A stretch of 64,000 nucleotides of DNA from Methylopila capsulata (GCF_016907975.1 NZ_JAFBCY010000001.1:744001-808000), one strand, 5' to 3'; numbered from the stretch's first letter, positions 45,065 to 53,251 are shown. Numbers and translations: made by a program. Notes: a model not told the origin generated them from the letters alone.

Positions 45065-46155
45065 TTGCGTGCGCTCCGGGCGGCGCGGCCGACGGGCGTG
45101 GAATCGACCGCCGTGCGGAAGCTGGCGAGATCGAGCGGAGCCGCCGCCGAGGCGGCGAGCGCGGCCCGCACCGCGCGGCGGCGCGACTTCGTGGCGGCCT
45201 GGGTCGCGACGACGTCCGCCGGTCGGACGTCGGTCGTCACGGCGGCGGCGGTCGTCGCAGCGGTTGGCGCCGGGGCCGCGTAGGCGCGCGCGACCGACTG
45301 CTGGGTCGCCGCGGACGGCGCGGCCGTCCGGCCTCCGGCGTCGGAGGCGAGGCCCGCCGCCCCGAGCGACGACCAGGTCTGGGACACATAGGCTGCGACG
45401 GGCGAGCGCCGGCCGGTCTGGAACAGCGAGTGGAACGCCTTGCCGTCGTTCTCGGCTCGGAAGGGGCCGTAGTCGGTCGGGTCGGCCGTTTGCTGCAGCG
45501 CGAGCGCCGCCGTGGCGGTCGCAGGCGCGGCGGCGACCGTGGCGGTCGCGCTTCCGCCGGTCGTCAGGCGTGCGTAGACCTCCGAGGCCGTGCGCTCCCG
45601 CCCGCGATCGTAGAAGATCGCGCGGTTGCTGCCGGCCTGCAAGGGAAAGGCGTCGGCGGCGGACGCGTTCGGGGTCGCCGTCGCGAGCTTGACCAGATCG
45701 ACCGCGCCGCGCGCGCCGAGGAAATGCGCAACGTAGAGTTCGCCTTCGGTCGGCGCGCGGCCGAGTTCGGACGTCAGCGTCTGGGCGTTGCGGCGGGTGA
45801 AGGCGCCGGCGAGCAGGGCCGCGGCGTTCGGATCGTCGCGCAGCGCCAGCAGCTCGGCCTTGCGCGTGGGATCCGCCACGACGTAGCGGCCGGACGCGCT
45901 CTTCGACACGTCCGCGGCCTCCGCGCCAAGACCGAGGCTCGGCCCGTCCTCCTTCAGGACCTGCAGCCAGGTCTGGTCGATGAACTGGAACAGCCCGCGC
46001 GCCGACGAGGTCGGCGCCTTGGCGGAGGGATTGAGCGAGGACTCGCGTTGCGCCGTCCGGAGCAGATAATCAAAGCCCGCCCCCGTCGCGTCGGCGGCGC
46101 CTTTCAGCGCGGCCTTCACACGGCCGGCCGCCTCGGACGGAGACAGCAGCTCCAT
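45061..46155 (-). CDS. Lytic-transglycosylase-like protein
   Basis: A 364-residue protein with an SLT-type lysozyme fold at the N-terminus. The catalytic Glu38 lies in LLRTAQRESSLNP, followed by SSARGLFQFIDQTWLQVLKE and the GELYVAHFLGARGA helix. The C-terminal 180 residues are a low-complexity Ala/Thr/Pro tail ending in basic residues. There is no signal peptide, so export would need another route, for example flagellar or other type III-like secretion. It starts at ATG 46153-46155; an extended upstream reading is rejected. DUF2336 follows with a four-base overlap. Confidence 0.85.
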   Translation of the reverse strand: MELLSPSEAAGRVKAALKGAADATGAGFDYLLRTAQRESSLNPSAKAPTSSARGLFQFIDQTWLQVLKEDGPSLGLGAEAADVSKSASGRYVVADPTRKAELLALRDDPNAAALLAGAFTRRNAQTLTSELGRAPTEGELYVAHFLGARGAVDLVKLATATPNASAADAFPLQAGSNRAIFYDRGRERTASEVYARLTTGGSATATVAAAPATATAALALQQTADPTDYGPFRAENDGKAFHSLFQTGRRSPVAAYVSQTWSSLGAAGLASDAGGRTAAPSAATQQSVARAYAAPAPTAATTAAAVTTDVRPADVVATQAATKSRRRAVRAALAASAAAPLDLASFRTAVDSTPVGRAARSARK

Positions 46156-46222
46156 GTCGTTCGTACGCCCCCTCGACGCAACCGGCGCCCACTCCGAGCG
46201 CCATGGCGAAGATCGCGCTGAT

Positions 46223-46915
46223 ATGGTTAATCCCGCCTTAACGGAGCCGGGCGAGCCCAAGAGCGCGAGGTCGTCCGCGACGCCGCCGAAACCTCGTCTG
46301 GCCGCGATCGCGACCTTTGCGACGACGGAGGCCGACGGCGTCGTGGCGGCTGCGGCGATGCCGTCTGAGGCATGCGTCGCGACTCCTCTGGTCCCGATCC
46401 CGCTGGTCGCCGGCGAAATCGCCTTCGCAGACGTCGAGCGCTGCGTCGCGGCCGGAGCCCAGGCGGCCCTGCTGCGCGGCGTACGCACCGGAGCCGACGT
46501 CGGCCATCTCGCAGCCCTCCTTGCGGTCGCGGAGGCGCGCTTGGGCTGTGCGGACGGCGCGACGCGGATCGTGGCGGAGATTACGACGGCGCACGGGCTG
46601 CTGGAGCTTCGCGGCCTCGCCTGCGCCACGCCGCGGCTGGCCGGGCTCGCCTGGGACGCCGACGCGCTGCGAGCCGATCTCGGCGCGACCAGCGTGCGCG
46701 CCGCCGACGGACGGCTCATCCCGCCGCTCGCCCAGGCGCGCAGCCTCGTTCTGATCGCGGCGGCCGCCGCCGGCGTCCCCGCAGTCGACACGTCGTCGGC
46801 CGAGGACGGCGAGGGCTTTCGTCAGGAGTGCGTCGAAGCGCTCCGGGACGGCTTCACGGCCAAGCTCGTGACGACCGCAGAGCAGCTTCGGATCGTGCGG
46901 GAGACCGCGGTCTGA
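46223..46915 (+). CDS. Degenerate CitE/HpcH-aldolase-like protein
   Basis: About 230 residues from ATG 46223. The C-terminal two thirds follow the HpcH/HpaI aldolase or citrate lyase beta fold: VAEITTAHGLLELRGLACA (Glu metal ligand), LAWDADALRADLG (Asp ligand) and GVPAVDTSSAEDGEGFRQEC. The usual N-terminal substrate-binding LDLEDxV and RxN motifs are missing. The first 50 residues are Ala/Pro-rich. A start at 46154 overlaps the divergent lytic-transglycosylase start and is less likely. Either a shortened lyase or a non-catalytic relative. Confidence 0.7.
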   Translation: MVNPALTEPGEPKSARSSATPPKPRLAAIATFATTEADGVVAAAAMPSEACVATPLVPIPLVAGEIAFADVERCVAAGAQAALLRGVRTGADVGHLAALLAVAEARLGCADGATRIVAEITTAHGLLELRGLACATPRLAGLAWDADALRADLGATSVRAADGRLIPPLAQARSLVLIAAAAAGVPAVDTSSAEDGEGFRQECVEALRDGFTAKLVTTAEQLRIVRETAV

Positions 46916-46925
46916 CGGCTCGGCC

Positions 46926-47531
46926 TCACCCCTTCGGCCGCTCCATCGCGAAGGTCTCGAACACCGAGGCGTAGTCGAGGTAGCCGCAGCGGGCCAGCGC
47001 GCCGGCCTTCGCGAGATCGAACAGCCCGTCGGTGAGGAACGCCTCCTCGATGTGCACGCCGACCACCTGCCCGATCACCATGAAGCGGTTGGTCGAGGCG
47101 CCGTCGAGGTCCTTGAGTTCCGTCACGCCGAGCGCCCTGCATTCGAGCGCGGCCGGGCTCGCCTTCACCCGCGGCGCCCGGACCAGCCGCGACGGCGCAG
47201 CCTCGAGACCCGTCAGCTCGAACTCGTTCACCTCGGGCCCGACCAGCGCCGAGCTCAGGTTCATCGCCTCCCGCAGCTCGTGGCTCGCGAAGTTGCACAC
47301 GAACTCGCCGGTCGCCTCCACGTTGGCCACCGAGTGCTTCCGCCCGCCCGACGAGAACATCACCATCGGCGGGCTATCGCAGACGCCGTTGAAGAAGCTG
47401 TAGGGCGCGAGGTTCGGGACGCCGGCGGCGTCCACGGTCGAGATCCAGCCGATCGGCCGCGGCGCGACGATCGCCTTGAACGGATCGTGCGGCAGGCCGT
47501 GGCCCTTCGAGGGCTCATAGAAATGGGTCAC
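46926..47531 (-). CDS. Flavin reductase / FMN-binding split-barrel protein
   Basis: A 201-residue split-barrel flavoprotein of the flavin-reductase (DIM6/NTAB) family. Typical blocks are FKAIVAPRPIGWISTVDAAG, LAPYSFFNGVCDSPPMVMFS, and TGEFVCNFASHELREAMN. It binds FMN and may reduce free flavin. It begins three bases after the nitroreductase stop, so the two flavoproteins are co-transcribed. Partner oxygenase unknown. Confidence 0.88.
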   Translation of the reverse strand: MTHFYEPSKGHGLPHDPFKAIVAPRPIGWISTVDAAGVPNLAPYSFFNGVCDSPPMVMFSSGGRKHSVANVEATGEFVCNFASHELREAMNLSSALVGPEVNEFELTGLEAAPSRLVRAPRVKASPAALECRALGVTELKDLDGASTNRFMVIGQVVGVHIEEAFLTDGLFDLAKAGALARCGYLDYASVFETFAMERPKG

Positions 47532-47534
47532 CGC

Positions 47535-48116
47535 TCAGGCCGACCAGCGCGTGACGATCTCGGTGAGATCCGGCCGCGGACGGTCGGGGAGCCGCTCCTT
47601 CGGCGTGCCGAGGTGCAGGAAGCCCGCGACCTTCTCAGAGGGCGTCAGGCCGATCGCCGCGCAAGCCTCCGCGTCGTAGGCGGCCCAGCCGCTCAGCCAC
47701 TGCGCGCCGTAGCCGAGCGCGTTGGCGGCGATCGTCAGGTTCATGCAGACGGCGCCCGCGGACAGCACCTGCTCCCATTCCGGAATCTTGACGTGGGGCG
47801 CCGCTGTGCTGACCACCGCCACCACGACCGCCGAGGCTGAGAAATTGTTCTCCTGCGCAGCGATGCGCGCCGGGGACAGGTCCGGCTGCTGCGCCTTGAG
47901 CAGGGCTGCGAGCTTCAGGTCGAGCGCCTTGCGCGCCGCGCCCTCGATCACGATGAAGCGCCACGGCGCGAGCTTGCCGTGGTCCGGCACGCGGGCGGCG
48001 ATGGTCAGGATGCGCTCGAGCTCTGCGGCCGAAGGGCCGGGCTCGGCGAGCGCGTTGGCGGGCACGGAGCGGCGCGCGCTCAGGAGATCGAGGGCGTCGT
48101 GGGCGGGTCCAGTCAT
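47535..48116 (-). CDS. Nitroreductase-family FMN protein
   Basis: A 193-residue nitroreductase of the short YdjA-like type. It has LSARRSVPANALAEPGP near the N-terminus, RVPDHGKLAPWRFIVIEG (FMN-binding Arg/Asn-like block), AGAVCMNLTIAANALGYGAQ and WLSGWAAYDAE. Members reduce nitroaromatics, quinones or related compounds with NAD(P)H. It is the first gene of a two-gene unit with the flavin reductase. The natural substrate is unknown. Confidence 0.9.
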   Translation of the reverse strand: MTGPAHDALDLLSARRSVPANALAEPGPSAAELERILTIAARVPDHGKLAPWRFIVIEGAARKALDLKLAALLKAQQPDLSPARIAAQENNFSASAVVVAVVSTAAPHVKIPEWEQVLSAGAVCMNLTIAANALGYGAQWLSGWAAYDAEACAAIGLTPSEKVAGFLHLGTPKERLPDRPRPDLTEIVTRWSA

Positions 48117-48207
48117 GGGATCGCTGTCTCCTTCGGACTATCGCGCGGCCATCGCACGCCCGGACCCACCGCGCAACGCATGCGCGACGCGGCGGAGCAG
48201 ACTTGCA

Positions 48208-49404
48208 ATGGCCGCCTGGCGATGGCATCGCCATGGGATGGGTGATCGTCGCTCCTCCGCCTGCACCGTCGTCGCGCGTCTCGTGCTGGCGCTCGGCCTT
48301 GCGGGAGCAGTCGCGCCGGCTCTGGCTCAAGATGGCGGCAAGGCCTCGGCCGGCGGCGATCGCGGACCGACCGAGCGCGGCAAGGGCGGCTTCAGCTACG
48401 GCGGCGAAATCACGGGGCGCATGAACCTCCTCGCGCCCCCGAAACTCGGCGAGATCGGACCTCCCCCCATGCCCTCGCCCCCGCCCGGCTTCGGCGGGCC
48501 GGACATCGGCTCCCGCGGCAAGCCGGAACAGGACGTGCTCAAGGGCCTGAAGCTCCCGCATCTGGCCCCGGCGCCGCGGCCGGGCGCGCAGCCGACGCCC
48601 GTCTCGCCCACGCTCGAAGACGCTCCGACGCCCGCCATAGCCGCGCCGATCGTCAAGCAGCCGCTCCACCTCGCCGCGACCTTCGGCGACAAGGGCGCGA
48701 AGGTGCCGAGCGGGGTGAAGTGGCGCGTGTTCACCGACCAACCGGACATGAACGGCGAGCATCTGCTGGTCGCCGAATCCAACGACGCCGCCCCGCGGTT
48801 CGATCTCGATCCCGGCGGCTACGTGGTGCACGCGGTCTACGGCCTCGTCAGCACCGCGCGCTACGTCTCCGTCGCGCCCGACCATCCCACCGACACCACG
48901 ATGTCGCTGCCGGCCGGCGCGATCCGGCTCGCGGCCTTCGTCGGCGACGCCCGCGTGGCGCCGGACCGGGTCGGCTTCACGCTCACCCGCAACGACGCCG
49001 GCGTCACGCGCACGGTCGCCGAGAACGTGCGTCCCGGCGCCCTGCTGCGCGTGCCGGCGGGCCAGTACCACGTGGTCTCCGCCTACGGCGACGCCAACGC
49101 CATCGTCGAGGTCGACCTCGACGTGGCGGCCGGCAAGCTCGTGGAGGCGCAGGTGCACCACAAGGCCGCGCGGATGACGCTGCGGCTCGTGCGCGCCGCC
49201 GGCGGGGCGGAGGTGAAGAACACCTCCTGGACGGTGCTGACGCCCGGCGGCGACGTCATCCGCGAGTCGATCGGCCAGCTGCCCCCGATCGTGCTGTCGG
49301 AGGGCGACTACACCGCGATCGCCCGGCACGACGGCAGGATGTTCCAGCAGAACTTCTCGGTGCGCGCAGGGTTCGACGCGACGGTCGAGCTTACGCTGGA
49401 CTGA
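48208..49404 (+). CDS. Exported protein with three tandem beta repeats
   Basis: A 398-residue protein with a signal peptide (VVARLVLALGLAGAVAPALA, cleavage about 40/41) and a Pro/Gly-rich linker to about residue 150. It then has three similar units of about 80 residues (about 152-233, 238-316, 322-398). Each has an opening strand and a distal loop: LDPGGYVVHAVYG (200-212), VPAGQYHVVSAYG (282-294) and LSEGDYTAIARHDG (363-376). The pattern suggests Ig-like or carboxypeptidase-regulatory-like beta sandwiches. No family is recognised with certainty. ATG 48208 has GGAG ten bases upstream; ATG 48238 is an alternative. Confidence 0.75.
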   Translation: MAAWRWHRHGMGDRRSSACTVVARLVLALGLAGAVAPALAQDGGKASAGGDRGPTERGKGGFSYGGEITGRMNLLAPPKLGEIGPPPMPSPPPGFGGPDIGSRGKPEQDVLKGLKLPHLAPAPRPGAQPTPVSPTLEDAPTPAIAAPIVKQPLHLAATFGDKGAKVPSGVKWRVFTDQPDMNGEHLLVAESNDAAPRFDLDPGGYVVHAVYGLVSTARYVSVAPDHPTDTTMSLPAGAIRLAAFVGDARVAPDRVGFTLTRNDAGVTRTVAENVRPGALLRVPAGQYHVVSAYGDANAIVEVDLDVAAGKLVEAQVHHKAARMTLRLVRAAGGAEVKNTSWTVLTPGGDVIRESIGQLPPIVLSEGDYTAIARHDGRMFQQNFSVRAGFDATVELTLD

Positions 49405-49412
49405 CGCGTCGT

Positions 49413-50432
49413 TCAGGCGAAGGCGCGCAGCGCGTCGCGGATCGCGTCGAGCGAGCGTTCGGCGGCTTCCGCGCCGAGCCGGATCGCCTCGTCCGCCCGA
49501 TGGAACTCGAACAGGCCGATGCCGCTCAGCCGCGGGCCGATCATCACGTCCGGCGGGTCGCCCGCGAGCCGCGACCGCGAGATGCGATCCTGGGTGATGT
49601 TGTAGGCCTGGACCATCACCCGCGCGATGCCGGGGGCGCCCGGCGTGCGGTCCGCGGCCGGCGGCGGCGCGCCTTCCTTCGGACGGTTGCGGCGCAGGCG
49701 CAGACGCCGCCGCGCCCGCGTCACTCCGGCCGCCACGGCGTCGTCGCCCTCGGTCGCCTCATAGGTCTGGATCACGGCCCCATGGGGCGAGATCTCCGAC
49801 TGCAGCCCGACGGCGACCACGACGCGCCCGCCGAGCGCGCGGGCGGCGGAGACCGGGACGGGGTTCACCAGCGCGCCGTCCATCAGCCAGCGGCCGCCGA
49901 CCCGCACGGGCTCGAACACGCCCGGCAACGCGTAGGACGCCCGCAGCGCGAGCGCGAGATCGCCGCGGCCGAGCCAGACCTCGTGGCCGGTGCCGTACTC
50001 GGTCGAGATCGCCACGAAGCGGGCGGCGAGATCCTCGATCCGGGTTTCGCCGAGCTGGGATTCGAGCTGCGTGCGGAGCTTGCCGCCGCCGATGAGGCCG
50101 GCGCCGGCCAGACTGACGTCCAGCACGCCGAACATCCGCCGCCGCGTGAGCGAGCGCGCCCAGGCCTCGAGATCGTCCAGCCGGCCCGCGGCCCAGCACC
50201 CGCCGACGACGGCGCCGATGGACGTGCCGGCGATGATGTCGGGCCGGATGCCGGCGGCCTCCAGCGTGCGCAGAACGCCGATGTGCGACCAGCCGCGCGC
50301 CGCGCCGCCGCCGAGCGCGAGCGCCAGCGACGGCGGACGCGGTGAGTCCGGCTCGCGCGCGTCGGCCTGCTCCGTCGCGGCGATCGAGGGGTGGCGGCGG
50401 AAGGGAAGGTTAGGAAACACCAGGCGGGGCAC
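49413..50432 (-). CDS. Patatin-like phospholipase (RssA/NTE type)
   Basis: A 339-residue patatin-family lipase. The oxyanion loop GGGAARGWSHIGVL is at 41-54, the nucleophile elbow GTSIG at 69-73 (Ser71), and the catalytic Asp185 in the DGA motif LMDGALVNPVP. A Ser-Asp dyad acts on phospholipids or lysophospholipids. There is no signal peptide, so it is probably cytoplasmic or membrane-associated. The tail (about 240-339) is specific to this branch. It converges on the exported repeat protein, with stops eight bases apart. Confidence 0.92.
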   Translation of the reverse strand: MPRLVFPNLPFRRHPSIAATEQADAREPDSPRPPSLALALGGGAARGWSHIGVLRTLEAAGIRPDIIAGTSIGAVVGGCWAAGRLDDLEAWARSLTRRRMFGVLDVSLAGAGLIGGGKLRTQLESQLGETRIEDLAARFVAISTEYGTGHEVWLGRGDLALALRASYALPGVFEPVRVGGRWLMDGALVNPVPVSAARALGGRVVVAVGLQSEISPHGAVIQTYEATEGDDAVAAGVTRARRRLRLRRNRPKEGAPPPAADRTPGAPGIARVMVQAYNITQDRISRSRLAGDPPDVMIGPRLSGIGLFEFHRADEAIRLGAEAAERSLDAIRDALRAFA

Positions 50433-50507
50433 TCCGTGGCGAACGGCCGGACGTCCGCCGGCGGGGCTCCCCTTAGGACATCCGTGCGACGACTTCGCGT
50501 CGCCCGG

Positions 50508-50978
50508 TCAGCTCGTCTTGTACGTCGCCGCCGGGTCGAACAGGCGGGCGTCGTCCACGGGCGTCAAGGCCGCCCCGAGCGCGTCGGGGCCCGTCGGCGC
50601 CGCGCGGTAGAAGCACGACTTGCGGCCGGTGTGGCAGGCCGCGCCGGTCCCGGCGACGCGGACGCGGAGCCAGAGCGCGTCCTGGTCGCAGTCGACCCGG
50701 AGTTCGACGACCGACATCTCGTGGCCCGAGGTCTCGCCCTTGCGCCACAACGCGCCCCGCGACCGCGACCAGAAGTGCGCGACGCCGGTCTCGATCGTCG
50801 CCTTCAGCGCCTCGGCGTTCATGTAGGCGAACATCAGCACGCCGCCGGCCTCCGCGTCCGTGACGATCGCGGCGATCAGCCCGTCACGGTCGAACTTCGG
50901 CGCGAAGGCGAGGCCTTCCTCGACCTCGTGATGCGAGCCGCGGGCGGCGAAAGCAGCGGAAGCGTCGGTCACGTTCAA
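50508..50978 (-). CDS. hisI: Phosphoribosyl-AMP cyclohydrolase
   Basis: A 156-residue HisI enzyme, the third step of histidine synthesis, opening the adenine ring of phosphoribosyl-AMP. The metal-site residues lie in [12 protein letters not shown] and in TGRKSCFYR, and [17 protein letters not shown] and [19 protein letters not shown] are hallmark blocks. It is the single-function HisI, without the HisE domain, as usual in Hyphomicrobiales. It is on the same strand as folE upstream, with an 84-base gap. Confidence 0.95.
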   Translation of the reverse strand: MNVTDASAAFAARGSHHEVEEGLAFAPKFDRDGLIAAIVTDAEAGGVLMFAYMNAEALKATIETGVAHFWSRSRGALWRKGETSGHEMSVVELRVDCDQDALWLRVRVAGTGAACHTGRKSCFYRAAPTGPDALGAALTPVDDARLFDPAATYKTS

Positions 50979-51062
50979 GGGTCCAAACGCGCTTCGGGCG
51001 ACTGGCGCCCGGGCGGGATGACGAGGCTGGGGATTTTAAGGGCCGCCGGCGGACGGCCGTCG

Positions 51063-51713
51063 TCAGCGCGGCGCGTGAGCGGCGCGCACCAGCGTGATGA
51101 AGCGCACCTGCTCCGCCGGATCGTCGCGGAACACGCCGGTGAACTGCGTCGTCACCGTCGACACGCCCTGCTTCTGGATCCCGCGCATCGCCATGCACAT
51201 GTGCTCGCCCTCGATCATCACGGCGACGCCGCGGGGCTTCAGGTGCTCGTCGATCGCCTCGGTGATCTGCGCAGTCAGCGCCTCCTGGGTCTGGAGACGG
51301 CGCGCGTAGGTGTCGATCACCCGCGCGATCTTCGACAGGCCGACGACTCCGTTCGACGGGTAATAGGCGACATGCGCCTTGCCGTAGAACGGCACCATGT
51401 GGTGCTCGCAGTGCGAGAAGTACGGGATGTCGCGCAGCACGACCATGTCGTCGTAGCCCTGCACGTCCTCGAACACGCGCTCGAGACTGTCGGCCGCCTT
51501 CTCGGCGTAGCCGCCGAACAGTTCGGCGTAGGCCTTCACCACGCGCTTCGGCGTGTCGATAAGGCCTTCGCGCGCCGGGTCGTCGCCGGCCCAGGCGATG
51601 AGCGTGCGCACCGCAGCCTCGGCCTCTTCCCGCGTCGGCTTGCGGGTGGTCTGGTGACCTTTGGGGGCGGGGATCGGAACGCGGGCAAACGGGTGCTGAA
51701 CGACAGCGTCCAT
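51063..51713 (-). CDS. folE: GTP cyclohydrolase I
   Basis: A 216-residue FolE, making 7,8-dihydroneopterin triphosphate from GTP for folate and related pterins. The zinc-site cysteine and histidines are in [17 protein letters not shown] and in [10 protein letters not shown], and [19 protein letters not shown] is typical. The start at ATG 51711-51713 has GAGGA upstream, and a longer reading to 51821 is rejected. A structured 5' leader precedes it. It is divergent from the NifU-like gene. Confidence 0.95.
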   Translation of the reverse strand: MDAVVQHPFARVPIPAPKGHQTTRKPTREEAEAAVRTLIAWAGDDPAREGLIDTPKRVVKAYAELFGGYAEKAADSLERVFEDVQGYDDMVVLRDIPYFSHCEHHMVPFYGKAHVAYYPSNGVVGLSKIARVIDTYARRLQTQEALTAQITEAIDEHLKPRGVAVMIEGEHMCMAMRGIQKQGVSTVTTQFTGVFRDDPAEQVRFITLVRAAHAPR

Positions 51714-51728
51714 GAGCTTCCTCTTGCC

Positions 51729-51770
51729 GGGGCCACAAGCCTGCCCCGATACGCAGCGCGGAGATGCGTA
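51729..51770 (-). promoter_or_regulatory. Structured leader upstream of folE
   Basis: Just before the folE ribosome binding site, the minus strand has two adjacent hairpins with nine-base loops: TACGCA/TGCGTA (51770 to 51750) and GGGGC/GCCCC (51747 to 51729). They are two bases apart, and the second ends four to eight bases before AGAGGA. Alphaproteobacterial folE leaders are known to carry the THF-II riboswitch, but I could not match its consensus here. Confidence 0.4.
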
Positions 51771-51835
51771 GACCATAGCACGACGAAACGACAGCTTCCT
51801 GTCTCTTTCGCCGGCTCGCATGGCGAGCGTCTCCC

Positions 51836-51857
51836 TCGATCGCTATATAGTCGATCG
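51836..51857. promoter_or_regulatory. Palindromic element between folE and the NifU-like gene
   Basis: CGATCG-CTATATAGT-CGATCG (51837-51857), with CTATATAG itself a perfect palindrome. It is centred in the 203-base divergent gap, about 130 bases from folE and 65 from the NifU-like gene. The TATA-rich core could serve as a shared operator or overlapping -10 boxes for both directions. Confidence 0.45.
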
Positions 51858-51916
51858 GCGCGCAGGGACAATCGAGCTAATCCGCGCATCCTGGTCGACG
51901 TGAAGGCTGGTCTGCC

Positions 51917-52354
51917 ATGTTGGACGACATCTACAACCGCCGCATCCTCGAACTCGCGGCTGAAATCCCCCGCATCGGCCGCCTGCCCGCGCCGGACGCG
52001 ACCGCGACCGCGCATTCGAAGCTCTGCGGCTCGACCGTCACCATCGACCTCGCCTACGACGGCGAGCGCGTCACCGACTTCGCCCATGAGGTGCGCGCCT
52101 GCGCGCTCGGCCAGGCTTCGTCCTCGATCATGGCGCGCACCGTCGTCGGCCGCACCGCCCAGGAGCTCCGCGAGGTGCGCGAGGCCATGCGCCGGATGCT
52201 GAAGGAGGGCGCGCCCGCGCCCGAGGGCGTCTGGGAGGACCTCAAGGTTCTCGAGCCCGTCCGCGAGTACAAGGCCCGGCACGCTTCGACGCTGCTCACC
52301 TTCGACGCCGTGGTCGACGCGCTGGACCAGATCGAGTCGAAGCGGGCGGCGTGA
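51917..52354 (+). CDS. IscU/SufU/NifU-like iron-sulfur scaffold protein
   Basis: A 145-residue protein of the IscU/NifU N-terminal family, where Fe-S clusters are built. Two conserved cysteines are present, Cys37 in SKLCGS and Cys62 in VRACALGQASSSIM. The third cysteine of the classic scaffold is missing: the corresponding C-terminal segment reads YKARHASTLLTFDA, with a His nearby. It also has an unusual Gly-Lys-poor tail. It starts a plus-strand run with kptA (4 bases later) and yidD. No other isc or suf gene is in the window. Confidence 0.85.
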   Translation: MLDDIYNRRILELAAEIPRIGRLPAPDATATAHSKLCGSTVTIDLAYDGERVTDFAHEVRACALGQASSSIMARTVVGRTAQELREVREAMRRMLKEGAPAPEGVWEDLKVLEPVREYKARHASTLLTFDAVVDALDQIESKRAA

Positions 52355-52358
52355 GCGA

Positions 52359-52907
52359 ATGGCGCTCGACAATCATCATACTCGTGTCAGCAAGTTCGTC
52401 AGTCTGGTGCTTCGCCACGATCCCGCAGCGGCGGGGATCACATTGGATCCACAAGGATGGGCGTCTTTGAGCGCACTGATCGACGGCGCTGCGAAGGCAG
52501 GCGTCGCATTGGATCGTGCGGCGCTTGCGGTCATCATGGCGGAGTCCGACAAGGCCCGGTTCGAGCTTTCGGACGATGGCGAACGCATTCGCGCCGTTCA
52601 TGGACACAGCGTCGACGTCGAGACGCATGGGCCTGCGGAAACGCCTCCCGACATCCTCTGGCATGGAACCGCCCAGCGCTTTCTTCCGGCCATCCTGACG
52701 GAAGGGCTGACGTCGGGCGCGCGACGCTTCGTGCATCTCTCGGAGACCGCAGAGATGGCGCGCGAGGTCGGCGCCCGGCATGGACGACCTGCCGTACTGA
52801 CCGTGAGCGCCTCCGATATGGCCGCCCAGGGCTTCGCGTTCTACCGATCGTCGAGCGGCGTCTGGCTTACTCCCGCGGTCCCTTCGCGATTTCTGACGCA
52901 GGCTTGA
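52359..52907 (+). CDS. kptA: RNA 2'-phosphotransferase KptA/Tpt1
   Basis: A 182-residue KptA/Tpt1-type enzyme, which removes an internal RNA 2'-phosphate using NAD+. The substrate-binding SKFVSLVLRHDP carries Arg19-His20, and the catalytic core shows IRAVHGHS and ILWHGTAQRFLPAILTEGL with the NAD-binding His/Thr. ARHGRPAVLTVSASDMAAQG and FYRSSSGVWLTPAVP close the fold. The length is typical. It starts four bases after the NifU-like gene. In bacteria without tRNA introns the physiological substrate is not known. Confidence 0.93.
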   Translation: MALDNHHTRVSKFVSLVLRHDPAAAGITLDPQGWASLSALIDGAAKAGVALDRAALAVIMAESDKARFELSDDGERIRAVHGHSVDVETHGPAETPPDILWHGTAQRFLPAILTEGLTSGARRFVHLSETAEMAREVGARHGRPAVLTVSASDMAAQGFAFYRSSSGVWLTPAVPSRFLTQA

Positions 52908-52912
52908 GGCCG

Positions 52913-53251
52913 GTGACGCCCCGCCTCTCCCTGCGCTCCCCCCTCGCCTCCGCGCTTCGCCTGCCGATCCTCGCCTATCGCTACTCGTTGTCCCTGCTGA
53001 TCGGCCGGCAGTGCCGCTACCTGCCGACCTGCTCGGAGTTCGCCGACGAGGCCCTGGCGCGCCATGGGGCCTGGGCCGGCGGCTGGATGGCGGCGGGGCG
53101 GATCTGCCGCTGCCATCCTTGGGGGCAAGACGGCTTCGATCCCGTGCCGCGCGCGTTGCCTTCGGACGCGGCGTGGTCTAGGCCGTGGCGCTACGCGCGC
53201 CGGGCGGAGATCCGCTGCGAGCGCGCAGCCGACGCCGGCGACGCGGCCTGA
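52913..53251 (+). CDS. yidD: Membrane protein insertion efficiency factor YidD
   Basis: A YidD protein of about 112 residues from the GTG at 52913-52915. The family core YRYSLSLLIGRQCRYLPTCS is followed by EFADEALARHGAWAGGWMAA, then CRCHPWGQDGFDPVP. YidD assists YidC-dependent membrane insertion. It usually lies in the rnpA-yidD-yidC region, but here it stands beside kptA and thrS, as often in Hyphomicrobiales. The C-terminal 25 residues are variable and charged. Confidence 0.93.
   Translation: MTPRLSLRSPLASALRLPILAYRYSLSLLIGRQCRYLPTCSEFADEALARHGAWAGGWMAAGRICRCHPWGQDGFDPVPRALPSDAAWSRPWRYARRAEIRCERAADAGDAA

Noticed and set aside
46156-46791. Longer start for the lytic-transglycosylase-like gene
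   Set aside because: It is antisense to the CitE-like gene and low-complexity; the SLT fold starts right after ATG 46155.
51063-51857. Firm call of a THF-II riboswitch before folE
   Set aside because: Only two simple hairpins could be traced and the consensus could not be matched, so it is listed as a structured leader at low confidence.
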